Source of the DNA: Homalodisca vitripennis | Taxonomy: Eukaryota > Arthropoda > Insecta > Hemiptera > Cicadellidae | Assembly (NCBI RefSeq): GCF_021130785.1 | Contig: NW_025777948.1 | Location: 24,770-88,769 of the forward strand | DNA: 64,000 bases | Direction of reading: 5' to 3' | Shown: in pieces, positions 13,346 through 25,083 of the stretch | Numbering within the stretch: the first letter of the stretch is position 1 | How the letters are laid out: each line of letters starts with the position of its first letter | Position numbers and translations under genes: made by a program | The notes under the pieces: generated by a model | The model's database searches: none | Seen by the model: the letters and a program-made list of their open reading frames with translations, nothing else | What the model was told of the DNA's origin: nothing

Positions 13346-15111
13346 ATATATGTTCAAAATTTCATGTCTTTATCATTTCATGGTTGTGTTTTGGGCGTTG
13401 AAGTCTTTTCAGAACTACATAACTCAACAATATAAATACAATATTTCATCGACTAGTTATAATAAGGTATATTATACACCATTTGGGTATTTTATATACG
13501 TATATTGAAAAACGCTATACATGACTACAGATTTTAGTCGAAATAATTATATCAAAATTCGCTGCTTGTTTACCACAACAAAACTGAGTTTACAGTACAA
13601 AAACAGACAACATGTTTGCTGATCATAATTTTTTCCTAACAACGACTGTTGCTAATTATAATATGGAGACTGGCCATGTAATACTGCTAATGGAGGAGTG
13701 TCTGCTGATAACACTACCACTAATCTATCGCCAAACAATGTAACTTGTCCCAGTGATGCAACTAATGGATCCGCCACAGACCGACCTCGTTACTCGGATA
13801 AGATATAATACGTCTGAAACGTCATTGGGGGGGGGGGAGTTGTGTTAAACCGAAACCTAACTCGAAATTACAATTTCACTATTTACTGAACCATATTTAA
13901 TCATCAATTTACAAACTATTTGTCTATTAAGGAGTAAGGTCGCACATATATATTTTAATCTTATTATAATATATACGTATGAATGTAGTAGAAGCCTCTT
14001 TCTAGTGTTAATTATTTAATTTAACTTACATAAAAATATAAAATATTTGCTATTTACAGTGTTTTAATTATTAAAAATTTTAGTTTTCTTGTGTGTATTT
14101 TTACTGTACAAAAAATATGCTCATATTGTTCATAATTTCATTTATACTTGGCAATTTAATAATGATGTACCGTCTATGAGGCTTTGTACCTATAATACCT
14201 GGCCTGTTACATGAACAATAAATGTATTTTTCATAATGTAATACCTTATATGGGTAGTAACTTATTAAAATCCATATTAAGATATATTGATCTATTGGCA
14301 ATGCATGCTACTTATATTGTAAAGTGCTGATATAATCCCTGTAGTCACCGGAAATACAACTCGGTTTATCGTTAAAACCCTTATATAAAATTAGTTTTCT
14401 ATACTAAACTATTAAAAAAGTTTAAATTCTAGAAAATACTAATAATAGAACGTCAATTACAAAATAATTAATCTTCTATAAGCCTGTTCGATTCTTGACA
14501 GTTATTCTGCTCGTTCCATAAAGTAAGGTTCTAAAATGTATCCGACATAAACACGAATACAGAAAATTTAAATTTAAATTTAATATTAAAATTTATTGAT
14601 TATCTTAGTTATGTAACACTAGTATAAAAAATTTATATATTTTTAAATTCACACATTTATATCAATAGAATTTTTGTTTGAAAACTACGTTTTCCAATAT
14701 TGTTCTAGCTTGAGGCCCCGAAAAATTGTTATTTTATTCATACAATTAAACTAACAATAGTTGTCTGGAGCTCTTCTCACTCAAGAATACCTTATTTCCA
14801 CTCGGTTAAATTTTTACTGCTGCGCATTTCACAGATTGGCTATTTGTGGTAGTAACTTTGTGTAATGTAATGGTAAACAATGCAAAACATTTTAAGTACG
14901 CAATCATTGAACTATGTTGGTAAACTCGTGTTTAACATTATAATGCTATTACCCTTGCAAAGTTATATAGTAATACTAAAAACAAGAGTGAGCGGGCATA
15001 TAGTCTTATAAACAATTCTTAACTCATCATGATTCTATGTGTTATTTAATCACAAAATTAAAGATAATTGTTGTTTTATTGACAATTATGCAACTTTTTT
15101 TACCCTATGAA

Positions 15112-15128
15112 GGGGGGGGTAGTACACC
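15112..15128. repeat. Left terminal inverted repeat of the TTAA element
   Basis: Eight G residues then TAGTACACC. It matches the right end in inverted orientation over about 15 bp, with the G-run two bases longer here. Confidence 0.85.
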
Positions 15129-15754
15129 TTTCCGCTTGCATTTACAAATTTATTTCTTGTGCAACTACTGATATACCCACACATATGAAATTTTGTGAGT
15201 AAGTTAGATATATACTTCCGTTTATTTGAAAATTATTTTTAATAAAATATTTTATTCTTTTACTGAGTTATATTCTTTTTCGTTTTTTTACGTAGCTTAC
15301 TTATTAACATAATTGTAACGCTCAAATTAAAGTTTCACACATAAATTTTGGTATAATTCTGTTTGTTAGACCTAGGGCTATGGCATGAACTAAGGATATT
15401 GGTCTAATGTTAAAATAAAAAAAAAATATAAAATATAATAAAATATAAAAAAATAAAAATAATAAATTACAAAATAAACATAATTTATTTAAAAAAAAAA
15501 CATTTATTTACCTTAATAAATTGAGTTATATTGATTCATTTATGAAAATCCTAGTTCATGCTATAGCTAATGATGTTATAAACATCCCCTGAAAATTTGG
15601 TAAGGATATCTTGAATAGTTTTTGAGAAATCATGTAAATAGTAGGCAAAAAAGTAACTTTCGGAAAACCAACGTTAAAGTTAAACTATTAAAAAATGATG
15701 TTTTATCTTACATTAAAAAGACCCTGCTGCATATGTTACACCTTCTAATTTTTA

Positions 15755-16380
15755 AAATCTCCTTTGCTGGTCTAGTCTCTATCTCCTTCTGGCTCTTCTG
15801 GCTTCCAAACTTTGATTTTCAACTTTCTTTAGCAATGCGCGCACACGGATCTCATCAAAATTTCTCAACAATTCTTCACAGAAAGTCCCCGGAGTCATGG
15901 ATAAATGAGTAAGAAATGCCCTTCATTATAAATCAACGATGCTTCATGTGCTGCAGTATTTAAAAACTGTTCTTCCAGCAAAACCTTTTTTAGGGCAGAT
16001 GTTCCAAAGCACATTGTTGTATGACTTGTTAGCGTTTTGGGTCTTTCCTTTTAAACATCTTCTTAAAAGTTCAGGCTTTGTCAGATCTACGAATATTGGT
16101 TTAATGGAATCCATTATAGAGTATGGTATTGTATTTTTATGTTTTAAAAAGTTGTTATTGAGTCATTAGATATAGTCTGCTGATACTTACACCAAGATTC
16201 TGGGCCAGTCGGACAAAAATGGTGAAGTGGTTTCTCATCCGAACTGGCCTTGTGGTTCAATACTGCCCAAACAGCCTTTCTCATTGATACCAAGTCATTG
16301 GGATTGGCTCTAATAGCATTACCAAAGTACACACCTAGTTGGTCAATCACAGAGTCTGTCAATCTATTTTCGATTACTTG
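15755..16380 (-). pseudogene. Decayed Kolobok/Mutator-like transposase remnant
   Basis: On the minus strand, 16,144-16,380 reads RLTDSVIDQLGVYFGNAIR, then residues including MRKAVWAVLNHKASSDEKPL and SWCKYQ. That order (LT..VID..YFG.AIR, then a W...HK.S.DE core, then a CP and WCKY motif) matches an uncharacterised transposase family widespread in insects, so the identification comes from family memory. Nearer the left end, 15,760-15,905 reads an acidic then Arg-rich stretch ending in ARRARRR before a stop, which suits the C-terminus of the same protein. Stops and frame changes separate the two pieces, and most of the expected protein is absent. The copy is non-autonomous. Confidence 0.6.
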
Positions 16381-16731
16381 AAACTGAAAACGTAAATGTT
16401 GACACTACTCTTCACTCAAGTAATGTAAACAAACAATACATTGAACCAAAGCCATGGGCCTGTAAAATAGAAATAAGAAAACAAATCACAGATTGTAAAG
16501 CAAAACACTACCTACTATCAATGAATACTGTATGTAAACGAAATCTAAAAACAAGAGGAGTGTACAAGATTTGGATTTTGTCCAAAATCGTCATGTATTG
16601 ATTTTGTTTTTTTTGTCATAATTCAGCTAAAAATCAAGATATCATCATAATTCTTTTACTGTATTGATCAGAACAAACTAGTAAACAATTATAATGAAAA
16701 AAATAAATAATGAATTTTTTTTACTTTTAAC

Positions 16732-16746
16732 GGTGTACTACCCCCC
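16732..16746. repeat. Right terminal inverted repeat of the TTAA element
   Basis: GGTGTACTACCCCCC, the inverted match of the left end, directly followed by the TTAA target duplicate. Confidence 0.87.
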
Positions 16747-16750
16747 TTAA

Positions 16751-18110
16751 GTAGTTTATACAACTTCTTTCCAATTTTAATTTACCAGGATATCTTATTT
16801 CTTTCTCTATCAGAGTTACCCAAAGAGATCTATTGTATATTATCATAGTTCTTTGGAGAGATTATTCAATATTCATATTATATTATTGTTGTTTGACCGC
16901 TAAAATTGTTAAAAATGTAACAAAATTTTGAAATGTGAGTATTAATTCCTGTTCTAATACATGTATCAGACTACATCAGCAAAAAACATCATACACGTCA
17001 GAGTATGAAAAAGAGAGAACCTTGTTCAATTAACTATTTCAACTGTCCTTATTTTTTGACTGTAGTTTTGTTTCTATGCTACATTTTTGTTATTCTTCTT
17101 AGTTTGTTATGATTAAAAGCACTTTAATGCATAACCGTGGGGTGGTACTTAATGATGTAAAAGTAACACAAAAATGTTTAAAAATAAGCTACGACAAAAT
17201 GAATTCTGCTTCGCTATCATTGGTAGTTTGTCATTCGCCTTGTCACTTCTATCTTTCAATAAAATGCGTTTTTGATAATATTTTAGTTCAAAAGTTTATT
17301 GCGTATTTTCTGACAGCCGATGGACGTTATTATATTATCATGGAGTACGTGCCTACGAGCAATCTTGAAAAGACTCCTGCTTGGGTCGGCTCTCTGGATT
17401 GCAGTACACGAAGATTTACTTTAGAGAGATATAAAGTAAATCATGGGATAAATAATATTCCGTACGTAGTTAAACATTTTGTACGTATGTGATATCGAGA
17501 TAGGTATAATGATACTTAGTAGCGTGAAAAGTAACAATAGGAAAGAACACTCGCTTTTTATGTTCAATCAAAGTTAATGATTTTAACTTATTGAAAAATA
17601 AATAAACGATTTGTAAGTGAAAATCTTGAGAAGTTCCCGTCTGCCAAATAGTGAAGTTTATTTGTTTGATAGATACTTAAATTGAAGTAATTAATTTTGG
17701 CTAAATATCAATCGTTATTTAAAACATAATGTTTACAATAGGCAACAGTTTTGGAAACGATATTTTATTTTAGTACGCTCGTCAGTGCAATAGTACTTAA
17801 ACCGTATGATAACATTATGAGAAAATTCACTGAATTTTAAAACATTTTCATAATCTAAATATAAATTTTCAGAAGCCCGTTATTCATTGTCTTGAATATC
17901 CAAAAATGCATCTGAGTGTCGTTTTCTAAATTCAAATGTTTTCCGAGGAAAATAACTCGTTATAAAGGATGACACTGTCAAGGCACAAAGGTGAATGAAT
18001 TCCCGATCAAATCAGTTAAAATGAACATTTAGAGCCTTAAGCCAGTCAGTTATAAGATAACTTACAGTGCACAGTTATTATAAGTGCAGCACGATATGTG
18101 CTTCTTATAG
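16751..18110. other. Indel-rich AT-rich stretch with one long frame
   Basis: Contains the longest open frame of copy A outside the transposon (17,109-17,492, 127 codons). Copy B differs here by many one- and two-base gaps, so the frame is not shared. No family is recognised with confidence. Confidence 0.4.
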
Positions 18111-18179
18111 TGATTTAAAATATATATTTTCAAGATTGTAATATATTTAAAAACATACTACCAGAGCATTGAGCTTCAG

Positions 18180-18359
18180 AATTGTTTTAAAAGTCCTAAT
18201 ATTATTGAGTGTTCAATCAGTGGGGGTTGTTATTGTACAATTAAAGGACTCCAAAAATGTATACCTAAGGGGAAAGATTGCAAAAATAACAAATTTTGCC
18301 AAAGAGAATTTAAAATTTTGAAACATTATTGTCATCCAACGCTGTCAAAAGGAAAGTAA
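18180..18359 (+). CDS. Candidate cysteine-rich exon (copy A)
   Basis: An open frame of 59 residues ends at TAA and holds eight cysteines with spacing C-x8-C-x5-C-x1-C-x7-C-x6-C-x5-C-x10-C. A possible splice acceptor (TTCAG) lies directly before it. There is no in-frame Met upstream, so it could only be an internal or last exon. By base composition I would expect only one or two cysteines in such a stretch of AT-rich DNA. The centre (GGCYC....G..KCIP) faintly recalls the C-terminal half of TIL or EGF-like modules, but I would not assign a family. Copy B carries the same region with small deletions that break this frame, and its alternative frame keeps several cysteines. It may be a pseudo-exon. 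Confidence 0.33.
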   Translation, partial: NCFKSPNIIECSISGGCYCTIKGLQKCIPKGKDCKNNKFCQREFKILKHYCHPTLSKGK

Positions 18360-18853
18360 ACGTTATTAAAACGGTTGCTTATCTAAAATATCAAACTGTA
18401 CAAAAAATTATTATTGTAGTGCGTAAATATTAAATAAAAATGATTTATTAAAAATTGTCCTAGAAAATAGTATATTAAAAAAAGTATACATTTTGATTAA
18501 AAACAAATTTAAAGATATATAAACAAAGTTGTTGTATCTACAGAGTTTATTTCTGAAAAATGTACGAATAAAATATATTAAAAATACATTTAAAAGTAGG
18601 CAAAACCGGTTTAAATCTATCCCCATACTAAAGCATATATTTTTCACATATTTTATTGAATATTAAAAACAATATAACAGGGGAAAACATTTTACCAATT
18701 TATTTTGTTAGATTCAGTACTGAAATCTTAGGGCAGAAAAATGCTGAATATATAAAAAAATGCTCAAAATTTCTTGAAAACAATCGTACCATATTTGATT
18801 GCCGTCGTCAGTTATTAGAGCCATGTTATTGAACATGTTTCAGAATATGTATA

Positions 18854-18890
18854 ACACACACACACACACACACACACATAACATATTTAT

Positions 18891-18927
<37 letters not shown>
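18854..18927. repeat. (CA)n then (TA)n compound microsatellite
   Basis: A CA run (18,854-18,878) and a TA run (18,893-18,927). Copy B at 54,085-54,124 has only TA. Confidence 0.92.
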
Positions 18928-18932
<5 letters not shown>

Positions 18933-19049
18933 CACAGGAAAGTTTATAGCTGCTTCGGCATATATTTTTCACGCTCTGCCATTATGTGCAATAATATTAC
19001 AATTACATTTTTATTTTATAAAAAAGTTAACATGGAGAGCCTGAACATA

Positions 19050-20790
19050 TTTTACGACTCAGTACATTTTAAATACTTACTAAATCTAAAATTATAATAA
19101 TTAGTTTGTGGTATACGTTAGATTTAATTTAAGTATCAAAAATCGGAGAAATTCTGTTTTGTTACCATGATTGAAAGGAAATCTTCAAATATCCTGCATT
19201 GTATGATAAATTTTTTTGCAAGTACATTCAGTTTGTTTTTGTGTAAAAAGTATAATTTCCTATAAAAATTTTATTGTATAAAGCGCCTATTATTTTAATA
19301 ATAATAACAGTATTTTTGCGTAACATATTCTACTTGTGTTTCTGTTATCATATAATATTTGATATTAAAACAAATATCTATAAATATACGTAGAAATAAT
19401 TATACTCGTATAAAGCATTATTTCTTTATATCAAACACTTTCAAGGAAACGTATCTTATATGTGCATACCAATACTACTTTACGCGTGTTCAGAAAGAAC
19501 GCAAACTCTGAACTTTAGGTACAATTTTGTATATTTATATTTGCACCTTTTCAAAAGTCATATAAATATCAATTTGTGATGAGTTCTTGTAGTTTGTAAA
19601 GAGGTTTAGACTATAAAATCATGGATAAACTCACTTTACGTTGTTGTTCGCTAAAAGCTTCTCATTTTTATGAAACTAGACAACGAACCCGTCCAAGACC
19701 GTTTATATTCAGTTTTAAGGATGAAACGTACAAACTGTACATTTGCGAATAACAAAATAAGAAAACAGTTTATAATTAGTAGGCTAAAATTATGGCCAAT
19801 ATTTAATCAAAAGCCCAACAGTTAATCCAAATTCTCAAATGAATATGCTAGAACACATTGGGTATTATCTTTAGTTGTCCAAAATAAATATTAACAGAAC
19901 TTATTAAATACACCATTCCGTCTAGATAAACGTTATCTAGAGAAAATTTAGTATATTTTCTTGTAATGGGTGCTTAATTGCTTGAATGTATAGTGAACAT
20001 ATAATTTAAATAAAAATATAATACAAACAATTGCTCTTAAGTAGGCTTCCCTAAGAGATAATTAGTATTAAATTTGTGCCATTTTATCGTTTTGTAGCTA
20101 ATATTATTTCTTCTATTGGTTAACTATATTAGTTTGTAGAGACTATGGATACAACTTGGGAAAAACCAAAGTGCTTGTTTGTTACATCGAAGTGAAGATA
20201 ATTTAGAACTTATGCGGTCCCGACGACTAATTACTGTGATCTAAGCGGTTGTTGTTGTTGTCTGTGGTAGTTGTTAAATAACAGTTCCATCCATATATTG
20301 TTCACTTGTTTTTGAGGAAGTGCGCATATTACGGATTGCATAAAAAATGCTATTAAAATAATTTTAATACGGGTTATTATTAAAGAGAAGCATTCAAAAG
20401 GAATTAAAGTGAAAGATGTATTTGTATCAAAATACAAAAGTTTCAAAGAGTTATAAACTAGGATCGTATCAAATTAAACATGACTTAGCCAAGCTAATTT
20501 GAATGTAATTGATTTACACATTTTAACATACAAAATGTACAGTGCCACCTTTAAAATAATAATAAATTATGAGAGTGATTAAGAACACATATGTTACAAG
20601 TAAGACAAGAAGAAATGAGTGTGAATATTTTTTGAGGATTTTCCGGAGTTAAACTTTTAACTTTAATCTTTTGAAATGTATGTGAGCTATCCATAGATAT
20701 AAAGACAAATTTGGATAAGGATTTAACATATGAAAAGTATAAAATAAAACATTAATATCTTGTTTCGTTGTAAGTAATGCGGATCTACGC
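19050..20790. other. AT-rich intergenic DNA, nothing recognised
   Basis: No conserved coding frame. The empty site for the LINE insertion of copy B lies at about 20,143-20,148 (GACTAT). Confidence 0.55.
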
Positions 20791-20799
20791 TAAGTAAGT

Positions 20800-20824
20800 T
20801 CTCTCTCTCTCTCTCTCTCTCCAC

Positions 20825-20877
<53 letters not shown>

Positions 20878-20895
20878 CTCTCTCTCAACTCTCGT

Positions 20896-20935
<40 letters not shown>

Positions 20936-20976
20936 CAGTCTCTCTCTCTCTCTCTCTCCTCTTCATCTCCTCTCTC

Positions 20977-21025
<49 letters not shown>

Positions 21026-21125
21026 TCTTCTCGCCTACTCTCTCGTCTCCTCTCTCTCCCTCCTTCCATCCCTCCCTACCTCTCCACCTCTCCCTCCCTC
21101 CCTCTCTCCCCCCCTCCCTCCCTCC
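20800..21125. repeat. Long TC-rich microsatellite (copy A)
   Basis: About 325 bp of CT/TC repeats with interruptions, grading into CCTCCC units at the right end. The copy B tract (57,610-57,748) is less than half as long. Confidence 0.95.
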
Positions 21126-21520
21126 CACCTTTTCTCACTGTCAATCTTTCTTGTCTGTATTTGTATATAAATCAATTCTTGTTAATTTTTACAAAATAGG
21201 CTAGAAGTGAATGACAAAGGTCAAAAGTAGGCGTTGTATTACCGAAGAACAAGAAAAGCATGAAAATTATTTTGGAAATTTAGTTCACTCGAAACGACCT
21301 GTTCATACACGTCTAAAATAGACATAATTACGTCTATACGAGCGGGTAACAACGAGTTGTTTCTGTCTAAATAAAAGAAATTCAGGTAATTGTTCTATCA
21401 AAACAAATTACATTATTATGAATAGTCTTAACGGCTCGCTTTTTAAGGCGCTTTGAATTGACAACCTAGATAAGTAATTACAATCACTAAAAAATTTATT
21501 TTATAATATTTTGATCAATA

Positions 21521-21521
21521 C

Positions 21522-21584
<63 letters not shown>
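21521..21584. repeat. (TA)n microsatellite
   Basis: TA run, present at similar length in copy B (58,151-58,207) but with one-base interruptions there. Confidence 0.93.
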
Positions 21585-21586
<2 letters not shown>

Positions 21587-21599
21587 TAGGACCTATATT

Positions 21600-22850
21600 T
21601 GATTTCTAAAGTCAAGAGATAGTTGTAGCCACCTTTCTTTATTTGATGGTTAAAAATAGTTATTGTATTCATTATTTTGTAACTTATGTAAAAGAAGATA
21701 TGTGAGAATATGATGTAACCTTTAGACCCTAAAGTACAACAAGATAACGAACCATTACTTTCCGGTTTCAAATTGATCAATCCAGTCACTAAAAATTATA
21801 AATAAGGCGGAGACGATGGTTATTAATTCCATTCCATTATATAGTAGTTTGTTAAATTCTTTAATATACATAAATTGCCTTAAACACATGTGAAAAATGC
21901 TCATGGATTATATACGTCATTCCTAAATGTTATTCATTATACGTAATTAATTCTAAAAAATTTACCCTTTTATTTGAAATATTCCGGATATTGTCATAAC
22001 TTTACTTATGTTATTGGCTAAGCGTTAGCGTAACTTATCACTCAAATAGCTGAAATATTTATATTTATATATGTCTGTCCCCACGATATATCAAGAATGA
22101 ACTGATCTATAAACTTTAAATGTTGCACGACTCTGAACCCTTACATAAGCAATAGCTTAATATATTTTATGGTTGTGCGTTTCCTTCAATAGGATTCACT
22201 TTAAAGTGGCATGTAATGAAATACTTTGTCCAGAGTACGAAACTATTATTTTGTTGCTTTGACAGGTGAAATTTAATATATAAAAAAACAATAATGAAGG
22301 GACGTATCTAATCAGTGATACACAAACTTGACCTCTCTTAATATTATTATGCTCTAATCAGTAATTAATCATTCAATCACTACATTAACGGCAACAAGGT
22401 CATCCATTATCCAATTAGTGTGATGTATATGTACACAACCCCGACATTTTACCTATTAAACAAATACGTTATTTTGTTTTCGAAAAAATTGTTTGTTTTT
22501 TGAATTCTGTCTATTAAAATGTTATATTATACATCTAAATATCTGACTTAATAATAGTAGTATTCTTTTAGATGAAAGTAGCTTTATATTGTCAAAGATA
22601 TGGATAGAGGGGCTGTTGGAACTCTTTCAGACATATTCTTAAGTTAAACGGAATGAGGCAATATTAATATAGCTAAGGTAAAACTAATTTTAATTTAGTT
22701 TTTTTTCTTTGGAAAATTTTTATGTAGTAAAATTTCTAAATAGATATGCTGTTGAAATATTTAAGGAGGTTTTCATATTTATACAGGACACTTTGATACA
22801 AACAATATAACTTATATATGAAAGTAATAATTTTTTAGCAGGTGTACCAT
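21600..22850. other. AT-rich intergenic DNA, nothing recognised
   Basis: Small open frames such as the minus-strand one at 21,583 are not kept in copy B. No repeats beyond short AT runs. Confidence 0.5.
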
Positions 22851-22855
22851 CTTTA

Positions 22856-23005
22856 AGCAACAACAAAGCGCTAACCGAGCTATGTAATGTGGTATCTACT
22901 TCAGGAGGAGAAAGAACCTAATACTTAAACTAAAAAAGATTAATACGAACTTAGAAATGTTTATTATAAAAGTAAAAGTAAAGTAAATGTATTACTATTT
23001 TATCA
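22856..23005. other. Segment absent from copy B
   Basis: About 150 bp present here are missing in copy B, where sequence matching 22,855 joins directly to sequence matching 23,006 (near 59,497). GCAA is found at both edges in copy A, so a microhomology-mediated deletion in B is the simplest reading. An insertion in A is less likely, since the segment has no terminal repeats or target duplication. Confidence 0.7.
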
Positions 23006-23191
23006 GGCAAATCTAGGGCTAAGAATATCACTCATAACCTTCGAGACCAATGGCTAGAAAGTGACTTACCTTCCACAAAAACAAATTGTGATACACACAG
23101 AAGAAATATGTTTGACATCATTTTGCATCTCCCTTACGATAGCCATTTAGTACTGGGTTTGATGTCACTATTAACGTATTGTGTCCATTAA
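22979..23191 (+). CDS. Candidate exon fragment (copy A), unrecognised
   Basis: An open frame of 70 residues ending at TAA includes KNITHNLRDQWLESDLPS and a hydrophobic end LVLGLMSLLTYCVH. TATCAG just before 23,007 could be a splice acceptor. Copy B (59,497-59,690) keeps the residues, but three separate one-base insertions break then restore the frame, and its upstream part, including the putative acceptor, is deleted. I do not recognise the protein. It may be decayed coding DNA or chance. Confidence 0.25.
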
Positions 23192-23399
23192 TTCTTTTTT
23201 TCGTAATAGTTAGTGATAACTTGGATGCCAAATCAAGCTCCGTTTTCACCCAACTCCTACAGCAGTGTCCGAAATATGATACTGTCACATACTTGACTCT
23301 TGAAACTTTGAGTCTAATTTCGTCTGTAGAAATGAAAAAAATTGCTAACGAAGAAGTCTAAAACAAACTATTTGGAGCGTTTTGCTATTACAGACAACT

Positions 23400-25080
23400 A
23401 AACGAGAAATAAGTCTAACTGGTTTACTCGCTCAGTGACAGTATCAGATTTCACATGCTGCGCTGGGCGGTGCTTGAAATAGATCATTCGCATTCTGTTG
23501 GCCTTTGCATCGTAACTAAGTTGGAGTTATTCTAAGCAAGTGGATGTTTTGTAGATAGTTTGCATGGAATTAATTCACCACCTCTTTGTTATAGTTATTG
23601 ATAAAGATTATGACCCCTAGTTTTTAGTCCTTATTTCGTTAGTTAATTCACGTGAGTAAGAGATCATATTGCATATCTGTAAAACATATAATGACTGTGG
23701 TAATGTAAAAAATTTAATTTGCACTGCAAAAGCCTCTACATTATGGAATACATAGTTTAATTAAAATTTACAAATTAAATGGAACCTAATATGAGTGGAA
23801 AAATATATTTTTAAATCACTACAAAATAAAAATATTGTTTTGGGATAAAAATGTTTGCTAAAAGACGCTGCTTCTTGACAATATGTGAAAATTCATTGTA
23901 AAACGTTCAATAGACGTTGCTCTCCCATTAAAATGCTCGCCATTTGAAAATCTGCTGGTATGCTACTAATGGAGATGAAAACGAAAACAGTATTTCGTAG
24001 AATTTAAAGTTTCTTCCTTACTGTTTAGTAATTATTATAGAAAATATCGTGATAAAGTTTCGATTCAAAAGGTATATTAGTTTTAATCTGAAAAAATACA
24101 CATAACATTTAAATTATCAAAACACTCATTTAAAATTTATTCTTCACGATAACGTAATTACTTTTTACATACACTTATATGAACCGTATAATACCTTTGT
24201 GTGACTTTGCTTCAAACTTTTGTAGATAGTTTTCTGAAATATATAAATCCAAATAATCACACGTGGTTCTTTCAATCCTCTTGGAATATCTTTTCATAGC
24301 AAAGACATTTTATCAGTTTGTAATTTGTACCGTTGTTTAGTCAATTAACAGATATTTTTGTATCAACTACATCAGTTTGAGTAACCAATTGATGTTTAGG
24401 TACTGCTTATTATATTAATAATACCTCACTCACAGCTCCAATATAAGTACATAATAGCATATTGTAAACCGTTCGGTATTTAATGTTCTTACGCAACATA
24501 TATATTACAACAAATAATAATTATGTGGAATAGTGTTGACAAATGGAAACATTAATACCTGCCCAGAATATCGTTACAAAATACTCCAGGAGAAAAACAA
24601 TTAAAATGCTATATAAACTGCTAAATATACATAATATTTTATAAACACTATAACTAGGACTTTATTTCCAGCGGCAATGCACTTATCGTTTATATTATCT
24701 AATTTCCTTAGATATAAACTTAAAAGCTACAAAGTGAAAATAATTTTAAACTTTTTAATTTTATTGTAATTAAATATAAATTTTTATTGAAGTACCAGTA
24801 CGTTATTACTAAGGCAACATAAAATATATGCGTTTATACTTTTTTTAGGTGAATTCCTTGAACTTTTTACGTTATTTATTTTAATATATTTATGTTACTA
24901 TAATGCCCTATCCCTTTATACCTATAAAAATGTATTTTTTTGCTTGTGGTAAATATTAATCCATATAAATTTGTGGTTAACTAAAATAATGCAGATCATC
25001 CCAATTTTAATAATAATGAGCAACTTTGAAATCTCTAGTATATAACGAATGTATTTGAAATGAGAAATATACATAAATAA
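23400..25080. other. AT-rich intergenic DNA, nothing recognised
   Basis: Well conserved between copies but without any open frame or repeat I can support. Confidence 0.5.
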
Positions 25081-25083
25081 ATA

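Larger units (their letters stand above)
15112..16746 (-). mobile_element. Kolobok-like DNA transposon, copy A only
   Basis: The 1,635-bp insertion starts with a run of G followed by TAGTACACC and ends with the inverted match GGTGTACTACCCCCC. It is flanked by TGAA at 15,108-15,111 and TTAA at 16,747-16,750. Copy B has the unoccupied site with a single TTAA (near 52,063), so the left flank has changed by one base since insertion. A TTAA duplication is known for Kolobok and piggyBac. The encoded fragment resembles the Mutator-like domain family found in insect and cnidarian proteins, and the TTAA site argues against classical MULEs, which duplicate 8-10 bp. Kolobok is therefore my inference. 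Confidence 0.72.

Noticed and set aside
15622..15912. Plus-strand open frame inside the Kolobok-like element
   Set aside because: It lies opposite the minus-strand transposase remnant and is a shadow of it.
16144..16362. piggyBac assignment from the TTAA site
   Set aside because: The peptide does not resemble piggyBac transposase, and the ends do not match the usual CCC-type piggyBac termini.
17109..17492. 127-codon frame with a kinase-like string YYIIMEY
   Set aside because: No other kinase motif is present, and copy B has many gaps that destroy the frame. The resemblance is too short.
18799..19044. Frame with long His/Thr and Ile/Tyr runs, and its counterpart at 54,007
   Set aside because: It runs through CA and TA repeats; the repeats alone keep it open.
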